From positions 2,728,001 to 2,792,000 of the forward strand of contig NZ_CP087132.1 of the NCBI RefSeq assembly GCF_020911885.1: 64,000 nt of DNA, written 5' to 3'. The DNA comes from Flavobacterium acetivorans (GTDB taxonomy: Bacteria > Bacteroidota > Bacteroidia > Flavobacteriales > Flavobacteriaceae). The translations under genes and the position numbers were made by a program. This document shows positions 1-7,941 of the stretch, in pieces. The notes below the pieces were generated by a model that was not told the origin of the DNA, searched no databases, and was given only the letters and a program-made list of their open reading frames with translations. Position 1 is the stretch's first letter. Each line of letters starts with the position of its first letter.

Positions 1-1
1 T

Positions 2-829
2 TTAAAAATTTCAGTAGTTTCATTGGCTTTAATTTGGTTTTTAACCCATTTTACAGTGTTCAAACGAAATTATTTATTTATAGTAATAATAGCTACATTA
101 TTAACTTTACCCATATCATTACAGTTGCCTGTTTCTAATAATCATTTTTTAATAGTTGTCTTGAACGCTTCAATCTTTTCGGCCTCTGTAATAATGATTA
201 TACTGCTTTATACCAATAAATTGAAAAGTAATGATTTTAAAATTAAAACTTTAACCAATTCCTTTTCTAAAAAAGAAGCCGAATATTTGCAATTGAAAAA
301 TCAGGTGAATCCTCATTTTTTGTTCAATAATTTGAACACTTTAATTTCTTTTATCGAAATAAATCCTAAGAAAGCGGTTGAATTTGGTCATCATTTATCG
401 AATACCTATCGTCATTATTTAAAGAATCAAAACGATGATTTTGTTTTACTGAAAGAGGAATTGGAGTTCATAAAAGAATATTTAGAAATTTATAAGGCGA
501 AATTTGAAAATGGTTTTTCATTTGAAATTAGCGCTCTTCCAAAAGAAAACGAATACATATTGTCCATTTCGCTGCAGGAAACTGTGGACAACGTTTTTAA
601 GCATAACAAGATGGACGAAGATAGCCCTTTGGAAATCAGAATTTCAACAGGTGATAATGGCTTGCTTATTGAGAATTCCGTTTCTAATAAATTCAGCAAG
701 CAATCCAATCAAGTAGGTTTGGAAAATATTAATAGACGCTATAAAATTTTGACTAATAAAGAAATCCAGATTAATGACAGTTCAAGTATCTATCAAGTAA
801 ATCTTCCCATTTTAACACTTGAATCCTAA
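2..829 (+). CDS. Sensor histidine kinase, LytS/His_kinase family (5' end outside window)
   Basis: This is the 3' part of a membrane sensor kinase that would phosphorylate the LytTR regulator encoded next. The frame is open to the window edge, so the true start lies upstream; the TTG at 23 is only the first start-like codon inside the window. Hydrophobic segments fill the first 70 visible residues. They are followed by a helical linker and the motif PHFLFNNLN, which carries the phospho-accepting histidine of this kinase class. The ATPase part shows an N-box-like ETVDNVFKHN and a terminal GLENINRRY glycine-containing motif. The stop codon overlaps the next start by one base (TAATG), which suggests translational coupling. 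The signal sensed is unknown. The family assignment is firm. Confidence 0.88.
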   Translation, partial: LKISVVSLALIWFLTHFTVFKRNYLFIVIIATLLTLPISLQLPVSNNHFLIVVLNASIFSASVIMIILLYTNKLKSNDFKIKTLTNSFSKKEAEYLQLKNQVNPHFLFNNLNTLISFIEINPKKAVEFGHHLSNTYRHYLKNQNDDFVLLKEELEFIKEYLEIYKAKFENGFSFEISALPKENEYILSISLQETVDNVFKHNKMDEDSPLEIRISTGDNGLLIENSVSNKFSKQSNQVGLENINRRYKILTNKEIQINDSSSIYQVNLPILTLES

Positions 830-1566
830 TGACAGCAGTAATTATAGAGGATGAAATTCCTGCAGGAAAACGGTTTGAAAAGCTATTGATGAATAAAGAC
901 TTCGTCGTTTTGGCTATTTTACCTTCTGTTGTGAGTGCTCTGAAATGGTTTGAAGAAAATAATCATCCAGATTTTGTTTTCATTGATATCAAATTAAGGG
1001 ATGGAAATTGTTTCAGGATATTGGATAAAATTCAAATACAATCCAAAATTGTCTTCACCACGGCCTATGATGAATTTGCGCTGAAGGCATTCAATTACAA
1101 TGCAATTGATTATCTTCTGAAGCCTATTGATGAGTCTAAGTTGGATAAAATGATTTCAAAATATGATGCTTTTAAAACGGGTTTTGCAAATGCGTTGAAC
1201 TGGAAAGTTTTGGAAGAAAATATAGAAAATAAATTTAAGACCTCTTTCCTAGTTTCTTCTGGGAATCATTTAAAAAAAATCGAATCCCATGAAGTGATTT
1301 GTTTTTTTAGTGATGCCAATGCTTCTTTTATTTTGACCAATCAAAAGAGACAATTTGCGATCAATAATTCTTTAGATAACTTAGAGCAAAAGCTCGATCC
1401 AGAATTGTTTTTTAGAATCAACCGAAAGTTTCTGGTCAATAAAAAATACATCTCAGCATTGAAAAATGAGAGCCAAATGGTACTTCAAATTCCTGATGCA
1501 AAAGAATTTGATTTTGTGGTCAGCCGATTAAGAATAAAGACCTTTTTAGAATGGTATAAAAAATAA
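829..1566 (+). CDS. LytTR-family DNA-binding response regulator
   Basis: This cytoplasmic response regulator is the partner of the kinase just upstream. The receiver domain covers roughly residues 1-120, with acidic residues E7 and D8, the phospho-acceptor D53 in FVFIDIKL, the conserved T in VFTTAYDEFALKAF and the K in DYLLKPID. The C-terminal half (about 140-245) is a LytTR DNA-binding domain, recognised by FFRINRKFLVNKKYI and the SRLR end. The 245-aa length is typical for the LytR/AlgR class. A strong terminator follows directly. Target genes cannot be deduced from the window. Confidence 0.92.
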   Translation: MTAVIIEDEIPAGKRFEKLLMNKDFVVLAILPSVVSALKWFEENNHPDFVFIDIKLRDGNCFRILDKIQIQSKIVFTTAYDEFALKAFNYNAIDYLLKPIDESKLDKMISKYDAFKTGFANALNWKVLEENIENKFKTSFLVSSGNHLKKIESHEVICFFSDANASFILTNQKRQFAINNSLDNLEQKLDPELFFRINRKFLVNKKYISALKNESQMVLQIPDAKEFDFVVSRLRIKTFLEWYKK

Positions 1567-1593
1567 AAACGTCTTGATTTCTCAAGACGTTTT
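1566..1593 (+). terminator. Rho-independent terminator after the LytTR regulator
   Basis: A perfect 12-bp stem (1566-1577 with 1582-1593) has a 4-base TTTC loop and an A-run/T-run at its base. It starts at the stop codon of the regulator and separates it from the convergent OmpA-like gene. Confidence 0.88.
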
Positions 1594-1641
1594 ATGATTA
1601 TAAGTAGACTGAACACTAATTACTGTTCACTGAATACGATA

Positions 1642-2475
1642 TTATTTTTGTTGTTTTTTCATTTCTTTTTCAATCATATCATAGAACTGATCGATTTTTG
1701 GCAATACAACGATACGTGTTCTTCTGTTACGCGCTCTGTTTTCAGCAGAATCATTCGCAACCAAAGGAATGTAAGAACTTCTACCTGCAGCAATTAATTG
1801 CTCTGGTTTAACTCCTAATTGATTTGTCAACACACGGATGATAGAAGTAGAACGTTTCACACTTAAATCCCAGTTGTCCAATAAAATTCCGCTTCCGTTC
1901 AATGGAACATTGTCAGTATGACCTTCAACCATACATTCAAAATCAGGTTTGTCATTTACTACTTTAGCTACTTTAGCTAATACTCCTTTTGCTTTGTCAG
2001 ATACTTCATAACTACCTGTTTTAAACAATAATTTGTCAGCGATTGAGATGAAAACAACTCCTTTTTCTACGTTGATTTCGATATCTGAATCAGAGATTCC
2101 AACAGAGCTTTTCAAACTAGAAACCAATGCTAATGTTACACTGTCTTTTCTTGTTAAAGCGTCTTGAAGTCTTGAAATTTTTAAATCTTTCTCTTTCAAG
2201 CTTTCTAATGATTTTTCTAAATTTTCAGCACCTTTAGAGGTCAGCATTGTCAAATCTTTCGACACATTAAGCAACCCTTGATTGTGCTCTTTTAGACCAG
2301 CAACAGTAGCAGTAAGTCCAGCTTTTTCTTCCAAGCAAGAATTTAATTTTACAGTTGCGCTATTTAATAAATCTTGAGTTTCTTTATTACGAGCCTCTAA
2401 GTCGGCATATTTTTTCTTAGAAACACATGAAGTTAAAAGTGCCAATACAGATAAGGCAATTACAATTTTTTTCAT
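1642..2475 (-). CDS. OmpA-family lipoprotein with coiled-coil stem
   Basis: This is probably an outer-membrane lipoprotein that binds peptidoglycan. The N terminus MKKIVIALSVLALLTSC is a lipoprotein signal with the lipobox cysteine at residue 17. Residues of about 20-115 are charged and helical (KKKYADLEARNKETQDLL and following), consistent with a coiled coil. The C-terminal 130 residues form an OmpA-like domain: LLFKTGSYEV, the VEGHTDNVPL motif, DLSVKRSTSI and AENRARNRRTRI. A TAnnTTTG promoter element lies 24-31 bases upstream. It differs from Pal in its long helical stem and could be a structural envelope protein. No partner is encoded beside it. Confidence 0.9.
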   Translation of the reverse strand: MKKIVIALSVLALLTSCVSKKKYADLEARNKETQDLLNSATVKLNSCLEEKAGLTATVAGLKEHNQGLLNVSKDLTMLTSKGAENLEKSLESLKEKDLKISRLQDALTRKDSVTLALVSSLKSSVGISDSDIEINVEKGVVFISIADKLLFKTGSYEVSDKAKGVLAKVAKVVNDKPDFECMVEGHTDNVPLNGSGILLDNWDLSVKRSTSIIRVLTNQLGVKPEQLIAAGRSSYIPLVANDSAENRARNRRTRIVVLPKIDQFYDMIEKEMKKQQK

Positions 2476-2498
2476 AAATTTAATGTTAGTGTGAATTA

Positions 2499-2506
2499 CA
2501 AATTTA
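2499..2506 (-). promoter_or_regulatory. -7 promoter element of the OmpA-like gene
   Basis: On the minus strand the sequence reads TAAATTTG, an exact match to the Bacteroidetes -7 consensus TAnnTTTG, 24-31 bases upstream of the start codon. Confidence 0.6.
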
Positions 2507-2546
2507 GTTTTTAAAGATTAGATTATACAAATAAATTTTGTTAAAA

Positions 2547-3533
2547 TCATTTAACAAAAATCTTGCCACATTTTATATAATAGGTATAAACGATGCTTTT
2601 TTGGTTATAGTATTTCTTTGTTTGGAATTGCGTTCTTTTTTTATAAGTGTCTCGAAATAAAGAGTAAAAAGAGAAATGCGCTTTTAGGATTGCAGTGAAA
2701 TGAGAGAATTTTCCTTTTGAAATGAATTGAATTCCGGCAATCCCGTCCAAAATCATCCTTGAAAACAGTACTTCGTATAGACTTTCTTTGGGCAAGTTTT
2801 TAGTTAACATCAACAGCGAATTTCTAAAATTCAGAAAGGTTTTTCTTGGATTTCCTTGTTGCAAGGTTGCCCCGCCGACATGGTAAACCACCGATTTGTA
2901 ATTGTATTTTATTTTATGTCCTTTATTAAAAGCGCGCCAGCACAAGTCAATTTCCTCTTGATGTGCAAAAAAAGCGTCATCAAAACCGTTCAATTCTTTA
3001 TAAACAGCACTTCGTATAAAAAAGCAAGCTCCCGAAGCCCAAAATATTTCCCGGTTGTCATTGTATTGGCCCAAGTCTTTTTCGATAGTATCAAAAATCC
3101 GTCCTCGGCAATAAGGATAGCCATATTTGTCAATAAAACCTCCAGCAGCACCAGCATATTCAAAGTACTGTTTGTTTTTAAAATCCAATATTTTAGGTTG
3201 GATGATGGCTGTTTCAGATTCCTTTTCAAAAGTTTCAAGAATAGGTTCTAACCAGTTTTGAGTTACTTCAATATCAGAGTTGACCAAAGCATAGATTTCG
3301 GCATCAATGTGTTTCAAGGCTTCATTATACCCTTGTGCAAAACCAAAATTGCCTTTATTTTTGACTATTTGAACACTGGGAAAATGCTGTTTCACAAAGG
3401 AAACAGAAGTATCTGTAGAGGCATTATCGGCAACATAAATCGTGGCTTCTGGTGAAAATTGTATGATTGAAGGTAAGAATTGCTCTAATAGTTGAACTCC
3501 GTTCCAGTTAAGTATGACGACTGCTATTTTCAT
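2547..3533 (-). CDS. Family 2 glycosyltransferase
   Basis: A cytoplasmic GT-A fold glycosyltransferase, probably acting in cell-surface polysaccharide or glycan synthesis. The N terminus has the typical first strand IAVVILNWNG, the nucleotide-sugar segment VADNASTDTS, and a DxD-like acidic motif in VNSDIEV (around residues 85-90). Further conserved parts are FWASGACFFIR and FDDAFFAHQEEIDLCWR, the acceptor-side ED-like motif of rhamnosyltransferase-like GT2 proteins. The 328-aa length is normal. It stands alone between two unrelated genes, so the sugar and acceptor are unknown. Confidence 0.9.
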   Translation of the reverse strand: MKIAVVILNWNGVQLLEQFLPSIIQFSPEATIYVADNASTDTSVSFVKQHFPSVQIVKNKGNFGFAQGYNEALKHIDAEIYALVNSDIEVTQNWLEPILETFEKESETAIIQPKILDFKNKQYFEYAGAAGGFIDKYGYPYCRGRIFDTIEKDLGQYNDNREIFWASGACFFIRSAVYKELNGFDDAFFAHQEEIDLCWRAFNKGHKIKYNYKSVVYHVGGATLQQGNPRKTFLNFRNSLLMLTKNLPKESLYEVLFSRMILDGIAGIQFISKGKFSHFTAILKAHFSFYSLFRDTYKKRTQFQTKKYYNQKSIVYTYYIKCGKIFVK

Positions 3534-3617
3534 TTAGATATTTAGATTTTTTAAACGGCTTAGATTTTAGACTACTTCGATTCTGACAATCAAAGAAATC
3601 CAACTAATCAAATTATA

Positions 3618-4064
3618 CTAACTATTATAATTGGGTAGATTTTCTAGAAAATCATATTTTTCATTTTCATAATCCATTTGGCAAAAGTAATGATTCAAAC
3701 CATTGGTGACCATCAAAAATTGCGCATTGAGCGTCATGTTATAACGGGCAATTTGGTCGAATGTGGCTTGGGCAATTTTTATTTCGGGAGCCTTGCATTC
3801 AATCAAAACAAAAATAGAGCCGTCAGGTTTAAAAACCACCACATCGTATCTTTTTTTCAATCCGTTGACTTTTAATACTTTTTCAACATTAATTAAGGAT
3901 TTAGGATATTTTTTCTCTTCGATTAAAAACTGAACCACATGCTGACGAACCCATTCTTCGGGTGTGAGAATGATAAATTTTTTCCTGATTTCATCGAAAA
4001 TGGATACTTTATTTTCGCTATTTTTGAACCGAAAGTTATAAAGTTGGAAATTTAATTTTTGCAT
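3618..4064 (-). CDS. HsdR N-terminal-like (PD-(D/E)XK fold) protein
   Basis: A stand-alone 148-aa protein resembling the N-terminal nuclease domain of type I restriction HsdR subunits. Visible motifs are TPEEWVRQHVVQFLI (helix one), YDVVVF with the first catalytic Asp, and FVLIECKAP, which is the ExK part of a PD-(D/E)XK site, followed by the QIARYN helix. No specificity, methylase or helicase gene lies nearby, so it is not a restriction system here. Its neighbour is divergent holA, which hints at a housekeeping role in DNA metabolism, but the function is unknown. The start is supported by a TACTTTTG element just 5 bases upstream. Confidence 0.75.
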   Translation of the reverse strand: MQKLNFQLYNFRFKNSENKVSIFDEIRKKFIILTPEEWVRQHVVQFLIEEKKYPKSLINVEKVLKVNGLKKRYDVVVFKPDGSIFVLIECKAPEIKIAQATFDQIARYNMTLNAQFLMVTNGLNHYFCQMDYENEKYDFLENLPNYNS

Positions 4065-4068
4065 GAAG

Positions 4069-4076
4069 CAAAAGTA
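4069..4076 (-). promoter_or_regulatory. -7 promoter element of the HsdR-N-like gene
   Basis: The minus strand reads TACTTTTG, matching TAnnTTTG. It lies only 5 bases from the start codon, so the transcript would have almost no leader. Confidence 0.55.
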
Positions 4077-4156
4077 TTAAATAAGTTTAAAATTTAGGGG
4101 TTAAAAACTTCATTCGAAACAACAAACTTTAGATTTCAAACTTTAAACAAAGAGGA

Positions 4157-5161
4157 ATGGACGAGGTTATTAAAATTGTAAACGATATCAAGAGCGGAAA
4201 CATCAGACCCATCTATTTTTTGATGGGGGAAGAGCCGTACTATATCGATAAATTATCAGATTATATAGAAGCAAATATATTGTCGGAGGAAGAAAAAGGG
4301 TTCAATCAAACCGTTTTGTACGGTAGAGACGTCACTATAGAAGATATCGTTTCTACGGCCAAACGTTATCCTATGATGGCAGAGCGTCAAGTGGTCATCG
4401 TAAAAGAAGCGCAAGACCTAAGCCGTACTATTGATAAACTGGAAACCTATGCAGAAAACCCTATGGAATCTACTGTTTTGGTCTTGTGTTATAAGTACAA
4501 AACCTTGGATAAACGTAAAAAAGCGACTAAATTATTAGCTAAAAATGGTGTGGTTTATGAAAGTAAAAAGCTCTATGAAAACCAAGTTGGAGATTGGATT
4601 AAGCGAGTTTTAGCAGGGAAAAAATACAGCATTGAACCAAAAGCCGCTGCAATGCTAGTTGAGTTTTTGGGAACTGATTTGAGCAAAATCAATAATGAGT
4701 TGGAAAAACTACAGATTATTTTACCCAAAGGAAGCACCATCAGTCCAAAAGATATTGAGGAAAACATTGGTTTTAGTAAAGATTTTAATGTTTTTGAATT
4801 AAGAAAAGCCATCGGAGAACGCAATCAACTTAAGGCCTACACTATAGCTGAAAATTTTGCCAATAATCCAAAAGAAAATCCAATGGTGGTTACCACAAGT
4901 TTGGTTTTTGGCTTTTTTGTTCAATTGCTCAAATACCACGGTTTGAAAGATAAAAACCCAAAAAATGTAGCGGCAGTAATCGGGGTGAATCCGTTTTTTC
5001 TGAAAGAATATGATGTGGCACTTAAGAATTATCCGATGCGAAAGGTGAGTCAAATAGTAGCTTCTTTGAGAGAGATTGACGTAAAAAGCAAAGGAGTGGG
5101 CGCTAATGCAATGTCAAATGCTGATTTATTAAGAGAAATGCTGTATAATATATTTAATTAG
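4157..5161 (+). CDS. holA: DNA polymerase III subunit delta
   Basis: The delta subunit opens the beta sliding clamp within the clamp loader. The 334-aa protein begins MDEVIKIVNDIKSGNIRPIYFLMGEEPYYID, the family's N-terminal clamp-binding region. It continues with RYPMMAERQVVIVKEAQ, then a middle region with EFLGTDLSKINNELEKL and the C-terminal collar domain ending SNADLLREMLYNIF. The length matches the family. Its start lies 92 bases from the divergent nuclease-fold gene, and it probably forms a transcription unit with the small membrane-protein gene that follows. Confidence 0.92.
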   Translation: MDEVIKIVNDIKSGNIRPIYFLMGEEPYYIDKLSDYIEANILSEEEKGFNQTVLYGRDVTIEDIVSTAKRYPMMAERQVVIVKEAQDLSRTIDKLETYAENPMESTVLVLCYKYKTLDKRKKATKLLAKNGVVYESKKLYENQVGDWIKRVLAGKKYSIEPKAAAMLVEFLGTDLSKINNELEKLQIILPKGSTISPKDIEENIGFSKDFNVFELRKAIGERNQLKAYTIAENFANNPKENPMVVTTSLVFGFFVQLLKYHGLKDKNPKNVAAVIGVNPFFLKEYDVALKNYPMRKVSQIVASLREIDVKSKGVGANAMSNADLLREMLYNIFN

Positions 5162-5205
5162 CCGTTAAAATTAACGATATTTGCATTTCAAAATATAGCA
5201 CAACT

Positions 5206-5388
5206 ATGGGAATGAATAAGAACACCATCTTAGGATGGGCTACTTTTATTATGATATTAATGGGATTACTCCTCATTGGTCTTGGGGCTTTCAGATACAG
5301 CGAAGTTTCCGGATGGGGATTTGCAGCCGTAGGCGTAGGATTCTTGGCTATTGCTTGGGTTTTCAGTTCTCTAAAGGGGAGAGTTTAA
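5206..5388 (+). CDS. Small two-helix membrane protein
   Basis: A 60-aa protein made almost entirely of two hydrophobic helices (about residues 8-28 and 36-54), ending SSLKGRV. It resembles a small membrane-protein family conserved in Flavobacteriaceae (I recall it as the CAL67264 family). It lies 44 bases after holA and 41 bases before ettA, in the same direction. Function is unknown; its compact two-helix form could fit an inner-membrane accessory peptide. Confidence 0.72.
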   Translation: MGMNKNTILGWATFIMILMGLLLIGLGAFRYSEVSGWGFAAVGVGFLAIAWVFSSLKGRV

Positions 5389-5429
5389 GTACTATTTTAA
5401 ATGTTGAATTTTAAATTTTAAATAAAAAA

Positions 5430-7124
5430 ATGGCAGACGATAAGAAAGTGATATTTTCAATGTCAAAGTTGAGTAAAACCTACTCAAGCAGCAACAAACA
5501 AGTTTTAAAAGATATTTATTTGAGTTTCTTTTATGGAGCAAAAATTGGTATTTTAGGTCTTAACGGTTCAGGAAAATCTTCTTTATTAAGAATTATTGCC
5601 GGTGCAGATAAAAATTATCAAGGAGATGTCGTTTTTGCACCTGGATACACTGTTGGCTATTTAGAACAAGAGCCTATTTTGGATGACAGTAAAACAGTGA
5701 TCGAAATTGTAAAAGAAGGTGTTGCCGAAACTATGGCAGTTTTAGAAGAATACAATAAAATTAATGATCTATTTGGTCTTGAAGAAAACTATTCAGATCC
5801 AGATAAAATGGATAAGTTAATGGATCGCCAAGCCGCTTTGCAAGATAAAATTGATGCTTTGGGCGCTTGGGAAATCGACACTAAATTAGAAATTGCTATG
5901 GATGCTTTGCGTACTCCGGAAGCAGATACTCCAATCAAGAATTTATCGGGTGGGGAACGCCGTCGTGTGGCTTTATGTCGTTTGTTATTGCAACAACCGG
6001 ATGTTTTGCTTTTGGATGAGCCTACGAATCACTTGGATGCCGAGAGTGTTCTTTGGTTAGAACAACATTTGGCACAATATGCAGGAACTGTAATTGCGGT
6101 AACGCACGACAGGTATTTCTTGGATAATGTGGCGGGTTGGATTTTAGAATTAGACAGAGGTGAAGGTATTCCTTGGAAAGGGAATTATTCTTCTTGGTTG
6201 GATCAAAAATCAAGTCGTATGGCGCTAGAAGAGAAAACAGCTTCAAAACGCAGAAAAACTTTAGAACGTGAGTTAGACTGGGTGCGTCAAGGAGCCAAAG
6301 GTCGCCAAACGAAACAAAAAGCGCGTTTGCAGAACTACGATAAATTGTTGAATGAAGATCAAAAACAATTGGATGAAAATCTAGAGATTTATATTCCAAA
6401 TGGTCCACGCTTAGGAACAAATGTGATTGAAGCTAAAAATGTTTCAAAAGCTTTTGGAGATAAGTTATTGTATGATAATTTGAATTTCAAATTGCCGCAA
6501 GCAGGAATTGTTGGTATTATTGGGCCAAATGGTGCCGGTAAATCGACTATTTTCAAAATGATCATGGGCGAGGAAAAACCGGATGCAGGAGAATTTGCTA
6601 TCGGTGAAACCGTGAAAATCGCTTATGTGGATCAGTCGCATTCTAATATTGATCCTAATAAGTCAATTTGGGAAAACTTTTGTGATGGTCAGGAATTGAT
6701 TATGATGGGTGGTCGTCAAGTGAATTCTCGTGCTTATTTAAGCCGATTTAATTTTGGTGGAAGCGATCAAAATAAGAAAGTGGCAACACTTTCTGGTGGA
6801 GAGCGTAACCGTTTGCACCTAGCAATGACTTTGAAAGAAGAAGGAAACGTTTTGTTACTGGATGAGCCAACGAATGATTTGGATGTAAACACACTTCGTG
6901 CTTTGGAAGAAGGATTGGAGAATTTTGCGGGTTGTGCAGTGGTAATTTCGCACGACAGATGGTTCTTAGACAGAATTTGTACCCACATACTTGCTTTCGA
7001 AGGAAACTCCGAAGTGTATTATTTTGAAGGTGGTTTCTCTGATTATGAAGAAAACAAAAAGAAACGTTTAGGTGGAGATTTGACTCCAACGCGTTTGAAA
7101 TACAGAAAATTAATCAGAAGCTAA
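5430..7124 (+). CDS. ettA: ABC-F energy-dependent translational throttle protein EttA
   Basis: A soluble, duplicated ABC ATPase that binds the ribosomal E site and gates translation elongation according to energy state. ABC domain 1 has Walker A GLNGSGKSS (about residues 43-51), the signature LSGGERRRVAL and Walker B LLLDEPTNHLD. The linker (about 240-310) is rich in Arg and Lys (SKRRKTLERELDWVRQGAKGRQTKQKAR), typical of ABC-F. Domain 2 has GPNGAGKST, LSGGERNRLHL and LLLDEPTNDLD. The 564 residues, the absence of membrane segments and the EttA-like linker favour EttA over other ABC-F proteins. A bidirectional terminator follows. Confidence 0.92.
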   Translation: MADDKKVIFSMSKLSKTYSSSNKQVLKDIYLSFFYGAKIGILGLNGSGKSSLLRIIAGADKNYQGDVVFAPGYTVGYLEQEPILDDSKTVIEIVKEGVAETMAVLEEYNKINDLFGLEENYSDPDKMDKLMDRQAALQDKIDALGAWEIDTKLEIAMDALRTPEADTPIKNLSGGERRRVALCRLLLQQPDVLLLDEPTNHLDAESVLWLEQHLAQYAGTVIAVTHDRYFLDNVAGWILELDRGEGIPWKGNYSSWLDQKSSRMALEEKTASKRRKTLERELDWVRQGAKGRQTKQKARLQNYDKLLNEDQKQLDENLEIYIPNGPRLGTNVIEAKNVSKAFGDKLLYDNLNFKLPQAGIVGIIGPNGAGKSTIFKMIMGEEKPDAGEFAIGETVKIAYVDQSHSNIDPNKSIWENFCDGQELIMMGGRQVNSRAYLSRFNFGGSDQNKKVATLSGGERNRLHLAMTLKEEGNVLLLDEPTNDLDVNTLRALEEGLENFAGCAVVISHDRWFLDRICTHILAFEGNSEVYYFEGGFSDYEENKKKRLGGDLTPTRLKYRKLIRS

Positions 7125-7140
7125 TTTTAGTTTTTGTTGC

Positions 7141-7173
7141 AAAAAAGAGGATGTCAAAAGCATCCTCTTTTTT
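7141..7173. terminator. Bidirectional terminator between ettA and the small membrane ORF
   Basis: A perfect 13-bp stem (7141-7153 with 7161-7173) has a 7-base loop. An A-run on the left and a T-run on the right give a U-tail on both strands, so it can end ettA and the converging small ORF at 7172-7300. Confidence 0.85.
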
Positions 7174-7300
7174 ATTTCTTTTTCTTGTCATTGTTCATCA
7201 TAAGTAAGACTGCAGCCACTAATGCTACTACTACGAATCCGAAGACAAAAACAATAATTATTGAACCGCTATCCCAATTGTAAAGTGCTATATTTTTCAT
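7172..7300 (-). CDS. Putative 42-aa single-span membrane protein
   Basis: The minus strand reads MKNIALYNWDSGSIIIVFVF, then GFVVVALVAAVLLMMNN and DKKKK. This is a short polar head, one strongly hydrophobic helix (about residues 14-35) and a Lys-rich tail, a good single-span membrane peptide. The stop codon lies at the base of a terminator hairpin that serves this strand, and GGA occurs 5-7 bases before the ATG. It is shorter than usual ORF cut-offs. Function is unknown, and it could still be a chance ORF. Confidence 0.5.
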   Translation of the reverse strand: MKNIALYNWDSGSIIIVFVFGFVVVALVAAVLLMMNNDKKKK

Positions 7301-7375
7301 ATTCCTAGTATTTAGAATATCAAAAATAGAAATTCTTTTAAGGATAGAACATGATAAAAATCAGTAATTTCGGAT

Positions 7376-7822
7376 TTATTGTAAAAATTTAGATTCTAAT
7401 TCGGCAGTAGGGAGTAGGCAATGTTCTTTTTTTCCATACCAATGATATCGGTTTTTGGCAACATAATCATAAATAGAATCCGAAAATACTGTTGGAAATA
7501 TTTTGAAAACAGACAACAAACTGTAAAAAGAGCCAAGATCTTGAACTATTTCTAAAACAGCTTCTGATTTACAAGAGTAGGCAATCCCAGGTTCGTAAAG
7601 GATAACACTGTCACTTTTTTTGGGATCCATCCCAATGTGTTGGAGAATCTGCTGTCCAATATCTGATTCGATGGCTGCAAATCTAAAGACGTCTTTTTTA
7701 TCGTGTTTAATAATGAATTGCACCGCCGAATTGCACAAATTGCAAACGCCGTCAAAGAGGATTATTTTTTTTCCTTTTGTTGTTATTGCGAGGTACGAAG
7801 CAATCTCACTTGGTGTATTCAT
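7376..7822 (-). CDS. DCC family thiol-disulfide oxidoreductase-like protein (DUF393)
   Basis: A small thioredoxin-fold-like protein. The family signature IILFDGVCNLCNSAVQFII contains the paired cysteines at about residues 27 and 30. It is followed by RFAAIESDIGQQIL, the SVILYEPG strand and the C-terminal NRYHWYGKKEHCLLP. The N-terminal ~16 residues (MNTPSEIASYLAITTK) are encoded by a copy of a dispersed intergenic repeat (7782-7809), so the native start may be different or the protein may have gained this extension. It is monocistronic and its substrate is unknown. Confidence 0.85.
   Translation of the reverse strand: MNTPSEIASYLAITTKGKKIILFDGVCNLCNSAVQFIIKHDKKDVFRFAAIESDIGQQILQHIGMDPKKSDSVILYEPGIAYSCKSEAVLEIVQDLGSFYSLLSVFKIFPTVFSDSIYDYVAKNRYHWYGKKEHCLLPTAELESKFLQ
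7782..7809. repeat. Copy of a GTCATTGCGAGG..CGAAGCAATCTC-type dispersed repeat
   Basis: The segment GTTATTGCGAGGTACGAAGC followed by AATCTCAC matches, with small changes, a short repeat seen in intergenic regions of many bacteria. It carries an ATTGC/GCAAT inverted repeat. Here it lies inside the start of the DCC-family ORF. Only this one copy was found in the window; the repeat identity rests on recollection. Confidence 0.5.
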
Positions 7823-7941
7823 CCTTATATTATAAAATTGGTTTTGTCGTCATTTAATTGTTCAACTTCTGTCCGTGTTCAAGTGTTTACTTCATTTCTG
7901 GCAAAGACGCTACTGACTGAACACTGTAATCTGAATACTGA

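Noticed and set aside
1594..1797. Short plus-strand ORF overlapping the OmpA-like gene
   Set aside because: Antisense to a well-supported gene and starting in a terminator region; no coding character.
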